Assembly: GCA_934121905.1 (NCBI GenBank)
Contig: CAKOVI010000010.1
Location: 1 to 64,000 of the forward strand
Length of the DNA: 64,000 nucleotides
DNA from: an uncultured Clostridia bacterium
Lineage (GTDB): Bacteria > Bacillota > Clostridia > TANB77 > CAG-508
Direction of reading: 5' to 3'
Every line of letters starts with the position of its first letter. The first letter of the stretch is position 1. The notes beneath the pieces are model-generated. The model did not search any database, was not told where the DNA came from, and saw nothing but the letters and a program-made list of their open reading frames with translations. Positions 27,115 to 38,000 of the stretch are shown piece by piece. Position numbers and translations under genes: made by a program.

Positions 27115-27892
27115 TTATTTTTCCTTTTTCCGCCTTGCTCCTGTCCCTCCAACGCCTCTTCTTCCATCTCTAAGCTCGTTTTCTATGTCTTCAATTCTAA
27201 TATATTTGTCACTACTAGTTATTGCTACTTCTTTTGCTACAATTAGTGGGTCTAATATATCTATTAGAATTCTTGCTGGTGATGATGCAAAATTTGCCCC
27301 TGCCTGCATTAAGGCTTCAAAGTAACTTTGGCATGCTCCTGCAAATATTACTAAATCTGAATTTGTATCTTTTTCATATCTTCTTGCCTCTTTTACTGTT
27401 GATATGAAATGTCTTGAGTTTCTGTAATTATATATATCGTAATATCCATATCCTTTTCTTAGCATTCCATCATGACCTGTAATTACTAGTATATCTGGTT
27501 TATACATCTTTAGCAGATTGTAAACCACTTTTGGTTGTCTGTTTTCCGAAATATTTTTCACAATTGCATTTATTTTCATTTTTTGATAATATTTATATGA
27601 TTTTTCACTATATCTTTTATCTCCATCTAAGTGTAAAATTTTTCCGTGGTATCAAATTTATATCTACTCTATTTTCTTTACTTGCAAATTTAGTATCTCT
27701 TAAGGCTTCTTTTTTATATACTTCTTCTTTATCTATCGGTTCTAAGTCGCAAATATCACTATCTGCTATTATTCTTTCAAAAACGCCCTCTAATATTACA
27801 TTGTTTTTACTTCTAATATCTTTTACAATAAATATAATGTCTTTATTATATGATATTCTACCAACAATATCACCTTTTTTTATTTTTTTCAT
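27115..27892 (-). CDS. yabG: Sporulation coat protease YabG, +1 frameshift at CGG
   Basis: The peptidase U57 that processes coat proteins late in sporulation. Frame 0 (27892-27617) gives the N-terminal domain (KKGDIVGRISYNKDI) and reaches CCA CGG AAA (CGG at 27646-27644, codon 83), then stops after eight more codons. Skipping C gives CCA GGA AAA ATT TTA CAC TTA GAT GGA GAT, the family's P-G-K-I-L-H-L-D-G-D segment. The frame runs on through ILVITGHDG and FAGACQSYFEALMQAGANFASSPAR. Total 258 aa. A second CGG lies at 27132-27130, near the end; read either way it changes only the last few residues. Confidence 0.88.
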
Positions 27893-27919
27893 ATATTATC
27901 ACCTCACATGGGCTATTAT

Positions 27920-27947
27920 CATTATATGTCTAATATTGTTGTTTGGT
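27920..27947 (-). promoter_or_regulatory. Possible sigma-K promoter of yabG
   Basis: ACC, 16 bp, CATATAATG on the minus strand resembles the late mother-cell sigma-K pattern AC-16/17-CATA---TA. It lies about 30 bp before the yabG start. yabG is sigma-K dependent in Bacillus. Confidence 0.4.
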
Positions 27948-27952
27948 GTCTA

Positions 27953-27981
27953 TTGATTTTCTTTAGTAATTTATGTATAAT
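27953..27981 (+). promoter_or_regulatory. Sigma-A promoter of the HD hydrolase gene
   Basis: TTGATT, 17 bp, TATAAT. It overlaps the longest possible frame start at 27973, so translation must begin downstream at 28015. Confidence 0.75.
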
Positions 27982-28014
27982 AATGTCATTCTAATTAATG
28001 GAGGCACTAACTTT

Positions 28015-29679
28015 ATGAAAAATACAAATCAAACTATTTCTACAGAAGAAAACATTAATAAGGAATTTTTCAAATGGTTATTTGAAAAAGATAATATAGA
28101 GCTTTGTTTTGAAGAAGACCATAAGCCACGAAAAGATATTCATTCTAGATTTCCTAATATTTACTATACACCTGAACTAAAAGCATTTTTCGAAACTTAT
28201 CCAATGCAAAGATTAAAGAGAATTCTTCAACTTAGCCAATTTATTGATAATAACTCAAATGTGTTACATACAAGATATGAACATTCACTTGGTGTTTATA
28301 ATTTAAAGAAAAATATTATTCTAAAACAATTTTTATATGATAGTAATTTTAGAAATTATGTAGAGCAAAATGGTTTAAAATACCATTTGATTGCTGAACT
28401 TATAAAATCTGCAGGTCATGATATTGGTCATCTTCCATTGTCTCATACCTTAGAACTTTCTGTTATTGGCAAACCTGGTTTCCATGAAGAAATTGGCAAG
28501 CGAATATTACTAGAATATAAAGATATTCAAAATGTATTGATTAATATTTCACCTGATATGCCAAAGATTTTAGAAGATGTTTTAAATAATGATTATTTTG
28601 GTTTTAAACTATTAGATGAAGGCAATTACGATATAGATAGATTTGATTATTTACCTAGAGATTTAGCTTATGAAGGATATCCTCAAAACATGAGTTTTAA
28701 ACCATTTAGACTTGTTGCAGTAGATACAGAGACTACAAATGGTGTAGCTTCTTTAAAAAAGAATCCAGACAACTCAATTATTGTACACGAAAGATCTTCA
28801 AATAAGCCAACAACTTTTATCCCAGTTTTTGATATATCATCTATATTCGATATTGAAAACTTTTTAAATTTAAGAGTTACAGCATATAAAGAATCTTATT
28901 TTCACCCTGTAACTCAAATACGTGATAAAGCTATTAGTACTATTATTAATAAGGCTATTGAAGAAAAAGAACCTAATGGTAAGAATCTACAAAATTTTTT
29001 ATCAATTCTAAAAAATACTAAAAACTCCGATGATATAGATATTTATGATTGGTTAAAGTGGGATGATTTAAGTTTATATAACGAATTACTTGATATTGCC
29101 GAATTTTCTAATGATAAATCTTTAAGAGATGCTACATCCTTTGCAATTCCAAGTTTAGACCAATTATTAGATATATCAGCAAAAATGCTTGGGTTAAAAA
29201 ATCATAGCCAACCATTAACTAATGAAGATAAACAGTTTTTAAAAAGATTACGTAACTATATATCTAATAAAAATGAATTAACTGAAAAATTAACAGATTT
29301 TAATTATTGGGATAAATGCATAAAATTCACCTGTAAACCGGAAATTATTGAAAAATTAAAAACTGAATCATCTTTGCCTATACAATTTTATAGTCATAAA
29401 GTTACAGGTTATGATTCTAAATCTCCGCTTTATTTTAAAAATTTTGATGGAAAAATTTTTGCTTATGATGATATTCCTAACCGCCCAAAAAAAGTAAGCA
29501 GTAGTCCAGTAATAATAGATGTTGCATTTTGTTTGCTTCCTTTTGTTGATGAAACTACTTTTGATAAACCTGATTTAAAATTATTAGATGGAATTAATAA
29601 TTATACTTTTGGAAATCCTTATTTTAATAGACCTTCTCCATCTGCTATATATGTAAAAAATTCTTTAGATGAAAGATAA
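28015..29679 (+). CDS. HD domain phosphohydrolase (dNTPase/SAMHD1-like)
   Basis: 554 aa. The HD motif residues are His85 or His90 (HTRYEHSLG), His135-Asp136 (AGHDIGHLPLSH) and a later Asp in YDIDRFDYLPRDL. This arrangement is that of YwfO/SAMHD1-like dNTP or nucleotide phosphohydrolases. The start is ATG 28015 behind GGAGG. Likely cytosolic and monocistronic. Confidence 0.9.
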   Translation: MKNTNQTISTEENINKEFFKWLFEKDNIELCFEEDHKPRKDIHSRFPNIYYTPELKAFFETYPMQRLKRILQLSQFIDNNSNVLHTRYEHSLGVYNLKKNIILKQFLYDSNFRNYVEQNGLKYHLIAELIKSAGHDIGHLPLSHTLELSVIGKPGFHEEIGKRILLEYKDIQNVLINISPDMPKILEDVLNNDYFGFKLLDEGNYDIDRFDYLPRDLAYEGYPQNMSFKPFRLVAVDTETTNGVASLKKNPDNSIIVHERSSNKPTTFIPVFDISSIFDIENFLNLRVTAYKESYFHPVTQIRDKAISTIINKAIEEKEPNGKNLQNFLSILKNTKNSDDIDIYDWLKWDDLSLYNELLDIAEFSNDKSLRDATSFAIPSLDQLLDISAKMLGLKNHSQPLTNEDKQFLKRLRNYISNKNELTEKLTDFNYWDKCIKFTCKPEIIEKLKTESSLPIQFYSHKVTGYDSKSPLYFKNFDGKIFAYDDIPNRPKKVSSSPVIIDVAFCLLPFVDETTFDKPDLKLLDGINNYTFGNPYFNRPSPSAIYVKNSLDER

Positions 29680-29685
29680 AAAAAC

Positions 29686-29718
29686 ACTGTAAAAGTATAC
29701 TTATTATACTTTTACAGT
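29686..29718. terminator. Bidirectional terminator
   Basis: ACTGTAAAAGTATA and its perfect complement around a 5-base loop, followed by Ts on both strands, between the convergent HD and tdk genes. Confidence 0.9.
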
Positions 29719-29722
29719 ATTT

Positions 29723-30262
29723 TTATATTTCTTCTCTTCTTAATTTTTCATAACATTTTCTACAAACAGGTATATACTCTCCATCTCCAATTACAATATC
29801 TGTATCTTTTTTTCCTTTGAAATAAGAAAATACAGCATTATCATTTTTACATATCTCACATATTGATGTCATCATTTTTATATTATCTGCTATACACATT
29901 AAATCTCCCATTTTTCCAAATGGCTTTTTATCTGATGTTAAATTTAACCCGGCTATATAAAATCTTTTACCTCTATCTGCCATTTGTTCTATTACTTTTA
30001 CATTTCCTTGTAAAAATTGAAATTCATCTATAAAAAATACGTCTGCATTATAATTTTCTAATTCTGATATATCTTCTATATTTTGTGCTAATAGTTTTTT
30101 TCCATCTCTTGTTGCTATATAACTTTCTCCTGCTCTATTATCTAGCTTTGGTTTAAATATCATTGCATTTTTGCCTGCTATTAATTGCCTATTATATTCG
30201 TTTAATATTTGCAAACTTTTTCCACATTTCATTGGTCCAGAAAATACATTTATATCTCCCAT
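29723..30262 (-). CDS. tdk: Thymidine kinase (type II)
   Basis: Phosphorylates thymidine in the salvage pathway. 179 aa with P-loop GPMKCGKS (9-16), Walker B VFFIDEFQFL, the GLNLTSDKKPFGKM lasso region, and four cysteines in the C-terminal half (CEIC and CRKC) for zinc. The P-loop reads KCGKS where most have FSGKS. Single gene between terminators. Confidence 0.93.
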   Translation of the reverse strand: MGDINVFSGPMKCGKSLQILNEYNRQLIAGKNAMIFKPKLDNRAGESYIATRDGKKLLAQNIEDISELENYNADVFFIDEFQFLQGNVKVIEQMADRGKRFYIAGLNLTSDKKPFGKMGDLMCIADNIKMMTSICEICKNDNAVFSYFKGKKDTDIVIGDGEYIPVCRKCYEKLRREEI

Positions 30263-30344
30263 TTGATTGTTCCCCTCATATTGTTATTTTTTATTATTCT
30301 ATCACAAAAATTTTAAATTGAATAGTATTTTTTAACAAAATTAC

Positions 30345-30379
30345 GATAAAGACATGAAAAAATTCTTCATGCCTTTATC
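30345..30379 (-). terminator. Terminator of the 30399-30698 gene
   Basis: GATAAAG-CATGAA pairs with TTCATG-CTTTATC with one mismatch between the two blocks. Confidence 0.7.
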
Positions 30380-30398
30380 ATTAAAAATCACTTATAAT

Positions 30399-30698
30399 TT
30401 ACTTACAATAGGTTTCAAATACCTTCCAGACAAGACCATGTGCTTTAATAATTGGTATTCCTTTTATTACACCATCAACAGTGTAGTATACCTGATTCAC
30501 GTCTGCAGTATTATCCCAATTTATTTCGATTTGGGTAGCTTCTGGAATTATCTCAATAAGCTTTTTCGAAATTTCATTATTTGGGCAAAATCCCTCATAA
30601 ATTCCTTTAAAAGTGGCTAACATTTTTTTGTTTTCAATCTTTTTCTCAAAATACTCATTGTCTTTCTTCCACTTTAATGTAAGTTCTTTTTTTTCCAT
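30399..30698 (-). CDS. Hypothetical protein
   Basis: 99 aa, unrecognised. Soluble, charged N terminus, with a mixed alpha/beta C-terminal half. It has a strong ribosome binding site (AAAGGAGGTAATACT) and its own promoter and terminator, so it is a real transcription unit. Confidence 0.75.
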   Translation of the reverse strand: MEKKELTLKWKKDNEYFEKKIENKKMLATFKGIYEGFCPNNEISKKLIEIIPEATQIEINWDNTADVNQVYYTVDGVIKGIPIIKAHGLVWKVFETYCK

Positions 30699-30739
30699 AG
30701 TATTACCTCCTTTTTATATGCCAATTATTAGTTGCATTT

Positions 30740-30831
30740 TTCGGAGGTACTGTTTTAGTCCTCCGAATTTTTCGAAAGACTTTTTGCCTTTTGATGTTTT
30801 CAATTATATCATCTTTTTTCGTATTTGACAA
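30740..30831 (-). promoter_or_regulatory. Sigma-A promoter and leader hairpin of the 30399-30698 gene
   Basis: On the minus strand, TTGTCA (30831-30826), 17 bp, TATAAT (30808-30803). The leader then forms an 8-bp hairpin, TTCGGAGG against CCTCCGAA (30740-30767). GGAGG inside it resembles a ribosome binding site sequestered in a stem, which may be regulatory. Confidence 0.6.
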
Positions 30832-30905
30832 TATAATTTTTGAGTTCTAACCTCATTTATATGAGAATATACTTTAACAAAAGTATTTCAAAACGGGGGC
30901 TTTAA

Positions 30906-31166
30906 ATGAAAAAATTATCAATAGAGGATCGTGCCACTTTACTTGCACATTATATAATCGAAACTAAAGATACTGTGAGAAGTACTGCAAAAAAATTTGG
31001 AGTTTCTAAAAGCACTGTTCATAAAGATGTTTCTGATAGACTACTTAAAATAAATCCTGTTTTAGCTAAGGAAGTTAGGGAAATTTTGGATGAGAATAAA
31101 GCTGAAAGGCATTTAAGAGGGGGAATGGCAACTAAACTAAAATATTTAAAAGAAAAAAATGGTTAA
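30906..31166 (+). CDS. spoIIID: Stage III sporulation protein D
   Basis: An 86-aa helix-turn-helix regulator of mother-cell sporulation genes. DTVRSTAKKFGVSKSTVHKDVSDRL is the full HTH, and the basic C-terminal segment (RHLRGGMATKLKYLKEK) also contacts DNA. Length is typical. The ribosome binding site is unusual (GGGGG then CTTTAA). I could not define a sigma-E promoter with confidence. Confidence 0.96.
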   Translation: MKKLSIEDRATLLAHYIIETKDTVRSTAKKFGVSKSTVHKDVSDRLLKINPVLAKEVREILDENKAERHLRGGMATKLKYLKEKNG

Positions 31167-31174
31167 TATTTTTA

Positions 31175-31204
31175 GGATGTACTTAATGTACATCCTATTT
31201 TTTC
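31175..31204. terminator. Bidirectional terminator between spoIIID and nifS
   Basis: AGGATGTAC and GTACATCCT with a 5-base loop, then ATTTTTT. Confidence 0.88.
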
Positions 31205-32338
31205 CTCAATTTAACAACACTTTTTTCCAAGTTATCCACCAAATAATCGACCTCTTCTTTATTATTAAACTCTCCAAAAGTAACACGCAATGCACCTTTT
31301 ATTAGGTTTTCATCCAATCCAATAGCGGTTAAAACATGTGATGGTTCAGGGGTCTTTGAAGTACATGCTGAACCACTTGAAGCACAAATTCCCACATTAT
31401 CTAATTCTAAAAGTAAGTCATTTCCATTAACACCTTCAAAAGAAATATTAGTATTTCCTGGAAGCCTTGCATTTAATGCCCCATTTATTTTTATATTTGG
31501 TATTCTCTTTTCTACCTCATCAAGATAATAATTTCTAAGTTCTTTCATTTTTGCTATATGAATATCTAGCCCGCTTTCTGCCAATTCTGCAGCTTTCCCA
31601 AGTCCCACTATTCCTGCTGTATTTTCTGTTCCTGCTCTTTTGTTTTTTTCTTGATGTCCTCCATTCATAAATTTTTGAAATTTTATATTTTCCTTAACAT
31701 ACAGAGCTCCTACGCCCTTAGGCCCATGAAATTTATGTGCAGATAAGGATAACATATCTATTCCCATATTATGAACATCTATTTTCACATTTCCGAACCG
31801 CCTGAACACTATCTGTATGAAAAACGATGTTGTTTTCCCTTGCAATTTGAGCTATATCTTCTATAGGTTCTATTGTTCCTATTTCATTATTTGCAAACAT
31901 TATGCTTATTAATATTGTTGTATTTTTTATACTTCTTTTTAACTCATTTAAGTCTATAAAGCCTTTACTATCAACATTTAAATAAGTTACTTCATATCCT
32001 TGTGTTTCTAAAAATTTACAGGTGTCTAGTATTGCTGGATGTTCTATTTTCGTTGTTATTATATGATTTCCTCTACATTTATTTTCATATGCAATTCCCT
32101 TTAGTGCTGTATTATCAGCTTCCGAGCCACACCCAACAAAATAAATTTCTTGTCTTTTAGCTCCTATTAAGTTTGCCACTTTTTCTCTTGCTTCTTCTAT
32201 GGCTTTTTTTGCATCTCTAGCTATAGAATATACTGATGAAGGATTTCCATAATGCTCAGAAAAATATGGTATCATTTCATCTATAACCTCTTGTTTGACC
32301 TTTGTTGTTGCCCCATTATCAAAATAATATGTATTCAT
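31195..32338 (-). CDS. nifS: NifS-like cysteine desulfurase, +1 frameshift at CGG
   Basis: A PLP enzyme that moves cysteine sulfur to Fe-S or thiolation pathways. Frame 0 (from 32338) covers FDNGATT, GNPSS, VGCGSEADN and HTDSVQAV, then meets GTT CGG AAA (CGG 31795-31793, codon 182) and stops after seven more codons. Skipping C gives GTT GGA AAT GTG AAA ATA GAT, the expected QAVGNVKIDV. It continues through SAHKFHGPKG (PLP lysine) and SSGSACTS (catalytic Cys). Total 380 aa, normal length. No Fe-S scaffold gene is adjacent. Confidence 0.9.
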
Positions 32339-32362
32339 AGAAAAATCTCCTTTTTATTTTTA

Positions 32363-33250
32363 TTATATTATTTTGATAAAATTTTGTGATATCTTTTTTA
32401 TTTCCTCCATTTTGTTTATAGTCTCTTTATATCCAAATTCGTAACATTTTTCAATTTGATTACTATCCAAAAATCCCATCTCATCATCTGTTGGAATTTC
32501 TAGGATATAGTCACTTTTTTTCACTTCATCTTCTATTATTTTATTTCCCATGATATCAATCGTTCTTAGTACTATATCCATCACATTACTTTGATTGTTT
32601 ATTTTTATTGGTTCAAATTTTACAGTAATTACTCTATCTGCTCCTTGTGCAAAAACTTCATCTACTGGTATATTGTTTATTGTCCCACCATCTAAAAATA
32701 TATGTTTTTTATATTCATATGGACAAAATACGCCAGGGAAACTACTACTTGCTCTAACTGCTGAACCTATTGGTATATCTGTTATATATTTATCATATAT
32801 TTTATTAGACTTCTTTGATTTTCTATTTGTAAATACATATTCTTTTCCATCTCCTATATCTATTGCAGGTATTACTATTGGCATTTTTATATCAGACATC
32901 TTAAATATATTTTTCCTACTTGCAAATTCATTATATAATTCTTCAATTGCTTTTCCATCACTTATTCCAGATATATTAAATTTTTTATTTACAATATATC
33001 CTCCAACTCCATTTATTATTGAAGATGCTCCAACATTTGTAATTTCTTTTCCATATCTTTTAAACAATTCGTAAATATGTATAGGTGAATATCCCATTGC
33101 ATAAAGAGCTGCAACTAAGCTTCCTGAACTTGTTCCTCCTATTATATCTATTTTTATATTGTTTTCTTCAAATGCCTTTAAAACTCCTATATGAACTGCT
33201 CCTCGTATTCCTCCTCCTGAAAGGGCTAACCCTAATTTCAAAGTTTCCAC
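32363..33250 (-). CDS. Patatin-like phospholipase
   Basis: 295 aa patatin acyl hydrolase with oxyanion loop SGGGIRG (11-17), nucleophile Ser41 in GGTSSGS, and the dyad Asp in FLDGGTINN (about 187). A cytosolic lipid acyl hydrolase; substrate unknown. It lies just upstream of nifS on the same strand. Confidence 0.92.
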   Translation of the reverse strand: METLKLGLALSGGGIRGAVHIGVLKAFEENNIKIDIIGGTSSGSLVAALYAMGYSPIHIYELFKRYGKEITNVGASSIINGVGGYIVNKKFNISGISDGKAIEELYNEFASRKNIFKMSDIKMPIVIPAIDIGDGKEYVFTNRKSKKSNKIYDKYITDIPIGSAVRASSSFPGVFCPYEYKKHIFLDGGTINNIPVDEVFAQGADRVITVKFEPIKINNQSNVMDIVLRTIDIMGNKIIEDEVKKSDYILEIPTDDEMGFLDSNQIEKCYEFGYKETINKMEEIKKISQNFIKII

Positions 33251-33309
33251 CTCCTATTATGAAAAAAGAAAGTGATACTTTTTTTGCTACCACTTTCCTT
33301 TATTTTTTA

Positions 33310-34833
33310 CTATTTTTTTATATAATATACATTTTCAACTGTTATTTGTTCTTTTTTATAATCTCCAATTTCATTTGGATAATTTGGCTGTTTTAGATTA
33401 TTTATATCTTGAATTATATTTCCATTATTATCTAAATATTGTTTTTCTTCGTCATTTGATACAACTATATAGTCATCTTCCATTTGTATATTTGGTTTTG
33501 ATATTTCTAACACTTCTTTCATATCTGAGGAATAAAACTCACTAGTATTTGTTCCGTTTTCTACAGCTTGAACTAAGTTTTTTCCTTTTATTTTTTGAAG
33601 TGAACTATATTTCATTTCAAGTATAATTTTTCCATTACTATTTATCACTCCTAAATTTCCGTTTTCATCTGTTGCAATAAAGTAATTTTTGTATAAATAT
33701 TCTATATATCTATAATTTTCGTCAACTAGTTTGTTTCCGCTTTTATCTGTTATTCCATAATATGTTACATTATTATTTAAAATTGTTGATATTCTGTAAT
33801 CTTCACTTTCTGTTTCATATATTGTTTTATTGTAATTTATGTTTATTACATTTCCTTTTTCATCATATACCTTATTTCCATCTTGTGATTTAGCATACAA
33901 GTATATTCCTTTTGAATCTACAAATTCATTATCAACATTTATTACAATTTTACCATCTAATAATGCTGCTCCATATTTTTTATTTTTTTGTAAAATTACA
34001 TTGTTTCTGTCATTGTATGTTATTGATTGATATTCATGTTTTATTACGTTTTTAGAGTTTTTGTATAATCCTACTTTTCCTTCTTCTGATGCTATTAAAT
34101 ATATATTTTTTTCGTCTTCTTTTGATAATCTTTCTATTTCATTGTATTTTGTTTCTAATATTTTTTTACCACTATAATTTATATATCCACTTTTGTAACC
34201 ATCATCTGTTCTCACAGATATAATGTAGCCGGATTTTTTGTATTTGTCTTTTAGTGTATAATATCCATCTGATTCTATTTTATCATATTCTGTTTCTACT
34301 AATGTGTTTCCTTTTAAGTCTATAACTCCATATTTTTCATCTTTTGAAACCAAGAATTTTCCTTCTGTTGGTTGTAAATTTTCTATTTTATTATATACAT
34401 TTTGTGTAATTGTTTTTCCATCAAAGCTTATTAGTCCATATAGACCGTCTTTTTTATATGTTAATACACTTTTTTCATATGTTAATGTACTTGCTTCGCT
34501 TTTTAGTTTTATTGGTTCTACTTCTTCATATTGGCTAAATAGCTTTTCTCCTTTGCTGTTTAGTATTTCTGCATTTTCATCTCCTGTATAACATATAAAT
34601 ATATCTTTTTCTGGATTTGGTATTATTATAGTGTCGTATTTTGTTTCGATTATTTGATTACCTTCTTTATCAATTACACCATATTTTTCATTTTCTTTGG
34701 AGATGTAGTAGTTGTAATTTGTTATTTCTTCTATTTCATAGTTATATTTATTTGTATTTGCTTTTTTTAGGCCTAATACTACTGCTATAATTATTGCTAT
34801 GATTACTAATATTATAAATATTTTTTTCTTCAT
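33310..34833 (-). CDS. WG-repeat protein, membrane anchored
   Basis: 507 aa from ATG 34833, preceded by GAGAGGAAATGAT. The upstream ATG at 34878 lacks a ribosome binding site. One N-terminal helix (about residues 5-24) is followed by roughly eight WG/KWG beta repeats of the type KYGVIDKEGNQIIETKYD. Such repeats fold into a beta propeller or solenoid and are usually extracellular in Clostridia; the ligand is unknown. Confidence 0.88.
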   Translation of the reverse strand: MKKKIFIILVIIAIIIAVVLGLKKANTNKYNYEIEEITNYNYYISKENEKYGVIDKEGNQIIETKYDTIIIPNPEKDIFICYTGDENAEILNSKGEKLFSQYEEVEPIKLKSEASTLTYEKSVLTYKKDGLYGLISFDGKTITQNVYNKIENLQPTEGKFLVSKDEKYGVIDLKGNTLVETEYDKIESDGYYTLKDKYKKSGYIISVRTDDGYKSGYINYSGKKILETKYNEIERLSKEDEKNIYLIASEEGKVGLYKNSKNVIKHEYQSITYNDRNNVILQKNKKYGAALLDGKIVINVDNEFVDSKGIYLYAKSQDGNKVYDEKGNVININYNKTIYETESEDYRISTILNNNVTYYGITDKSGNKLVDENYRYIEYLYKNYFIATDENGNLGVINSNGKIILEMKYSSLQKIKGKNLVQAVENGTNTSEFYSSDMKEVLEISKPNIQMEDDYIVVSNDEEKQYLDNNGNIIQDINNLKQPNYPNEIGDYKKEQITVENVYYIKK

Positions 34834-34945
34834 TTTTTGTATCATTTCCTCTCTTTGAGATTTTTTTATTGTTCTCATTTTTCACTATTATAATACATTA
34901 TTTGAAGTTTAAATTCAAGTTATTTTAAAATAATTTATAAAAAAT

Positions 34946-34983
34946 CCCCAGATAAATCTTTATTGTGTTAGATTTATCTGGGG
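34946..34983 (-). terminator. Terminator of the surface protein cassette
   Basis: CCCCAGATAAATCT pairs with AGATTTATCTGGGG around 10 bases, followed on the minus strand by ATTTTTT. It ends the transcript from the surface-protein genes. Confidence 0.9.
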
Positions 34984-35020
34984 TTTAATTGTTTAAACCT
35001 TGATATTTTAGTTATTTCAA

Positions 35021-38000
35021 CTATAATACAAATTTCTTAATTAAGATTACTCCTCCAGCAATAACTATTAAAGAAATTCCTGCTACTATATACATTGTAT
35101 AGCTTCTATTTTCACCAGTAGGTGGAGTAACTACTATTGTTGCGCCTGTGTTGTCATCTTCACTTGTTCCTCCTTCTGCAGTTCTTAATGTATCTCCTGC
35201 TTCATAGTTTCCTGATGTACTATAATACTGTGGCGAGAATGTTGCATTTGTTATTCCAATTATTTCCGAGAAATTGTTTATACCTGCATCGTCATCTGAA
35301 TCTCCAATTGGTCTTCCAACTGTTAATATATACTCTGCTGTTGAGCTTTTCTTATCTCTACTACTATCTGCTTTTGTTGGTATTAAATTCTTTTCTTCTT
35401 TGGTTAGTATATATTTCTTTGTGAATTTACTATTATCAAGTTCAGGTTTGAAATATACTGCTTCTTTACACTCACCTTCATTTTCATTTTTTATTTCTTT
35501 TATATTAACTTGATCTGGATTCTTATACTCACATTCGGCATAAGATAAATAATCTACTATCTTGGTTACAGTTGTTGTAACAGGTTTATTTTCACCTTTA
35601 TCACCATATTTGTAATAGTTCTCTGATGCATAGTCAATTTCAGAATCATTTATTGCTGTCATCTTATATGTTACATTTAAATACGAACCAAATAGCTTAT
35701 CTGATGGAATTTCAATTTTTGCAAATGCTTTATTCATTGCTGATAAATAAGGTGATACATTTTGTTCATTTGGATTTCCATTAATTACTGTTGTAGCTGT
35801 ATTTAATGTAAGTTTTATATTTTTTATTTCTTTATCCAATTTAATATCTATACGTGGTCTTTCCATAATTCCGAAGTTCATTCCTGAACATGCTTTTGGT
35901 AAAGTTGGAACATCGTTGTGTGAAATTTTTATATCATTATGGTCTTCGAATTGTACATCCATTAGTGGTGTTCTTGCATTGATAACTACCTTTTCTTGTG
36001 ATGTTGTATAGTTTAGCTCTTTATCTGATGTCGTTCTAGAATTTATCATATTTGTATTTTCTTCACCAACTACATTACCTTTTGCATCGTAATATGTTCC
36101 TGTATAATCTGATGCTACCGAATTTACACCTGCTTGTATATCCCCTAGGAACCATGTGCTTGCATTAGTATCATTAGCTTTTTGTGCAGAGCCTGTTATA
36201 ATTGTTGATTTATAGTAGTTACTATTTATTGGTTCTGACTTACCTTTTATCGTTGTTTTTATTTGGTCTCCTTCAGTTATTTCATTTCCATTTAAGTCTT
36301 TATATTTAACCGTTCCGTTTCCATATGTAAATTGTAAATAGTATCTACCTGGTACTACACCTATTAATTCATAATATCCATTTTCTTTAACTGTAACTGA
36401 CCCTAATTGTTTATCTGAAGTCCACTTTCCTGTTTCAGTATTTTGAGAGAAGTTTCCATCATATAGTGGTGCGACTCTTCCGTCTTCTGAATCAGCATCA
36501 ATTAAGCTTACCCTAACATCTGTTAAATTCTTCTCATTGCTATTATTGTATTTACCATCCCCTACACGTTCATCTGCACGAGATTCATCTTTCGAATCTT
36601 CAAATACTGTTCCTGAAATAGTTCTTGGGTCTAATAAATGCCATTTTAAGGATAATGCACCATCTTCCCTTTTCTCTTGTATTGTTTCATGCGTATATGT
36701 GTCTTTATCTTTCCAGTTCTTATCTTTTCTAGTATAAATATGGTATGCATATGATGTTGAAACTGTTGGAGCTGCCTTAAAAGTAGATTCTTTATTTTTT
36801 ATCTTTTGGTCTAGCCAGCTATTCAAAGCTTCATCTGTAACTTTATACTGAATATACGTAGACTCTATTTTATTAGGTTTTATTCCTTCATTTCCTCGTT
36901 TATAAGCTTTGTTTGAATCATCTATATTAAATGATGCGGTTTTATTGTCTCCGGAATCACTCCATAGCTTAAAGTCATCTGCAATATTATCATCATCGCC
37001 AGCTAATTTATCTCCTGATATTTGGAATCTTGAGCTGTCATACGTATTTACTAATTGTTTTAAATATAGTCCTTGTTCTACATATAAGTCTTCATTATTT
37101 ATTGTTGTTGTGTTTTGTATATCTATTTTATAAACTACATAAACTTTAAATTTTTCTCCATCATCTATTTCAAATTTGCTGTTATTAGCTGCATTATATT
37201 TAATATCTGATGGATATATATTTTGTGTAAACGTTTTTGCTGAGTTTTGGAATTTTACAGTTGGTGCAGCTTGTTCTTGTCCTTCTTCTGTTATGGCTTT
37301 TTCGCCATATTCGTATTTAAATGTATAATTTCCTTTTACAATCTTAACATATTCTATAGACTCATCAATTGCATGTGTTGTTGGATTTTTTTCTACTAAT
37401 CCAAGGTTAATATTATCAATAGTAAACCTATCTTCATCATAATAAGATGTTATTAATTTGTCCTCCAAAAATGCTGATGTATTTTTAGAATCATCATTAT
37501 TTTGTTTTCCATCATTTGGTGTTACTTCTGCATTTTGTTTTAGTATCTCATTAAATCCAAGTTCACTTGCTGATGTATATGTTACTGCTCTTCCTGGATA
37601 TTTTCCTTCTGTTCCTGTTAATTTTTCATCAAGCAATTCATCTTTTGTTATTTCTTTTGCCTGTGCTTTTGAGTTAATTGTTATTTTGCTTTGTCCTCCA
37701 ACAAATGGATCTACAACTATAAATCCGTATTCTTTTACATCCTTTTTTGTATCATCTGTGTATATTATCTTGTTGTTGTAAATATATTCTACATATGAAT
37801 GAGCTAAATCCCAGTATATAATGTCACTTCCGTCTGAATATGTTGTAAATTCATAGTATCCATTTTTGTCAGTTACTGTAGAAGCCATTGTTTTTCCCGT
37901 GTTTTTGTCAATTAAGTTTACTTGTATTCCTTCTTTTAAGTAGTCTTTTTCACCATTATTGTCTTTGTATAAACTGTTATAGGTATTTGCTTTTGTGTCT

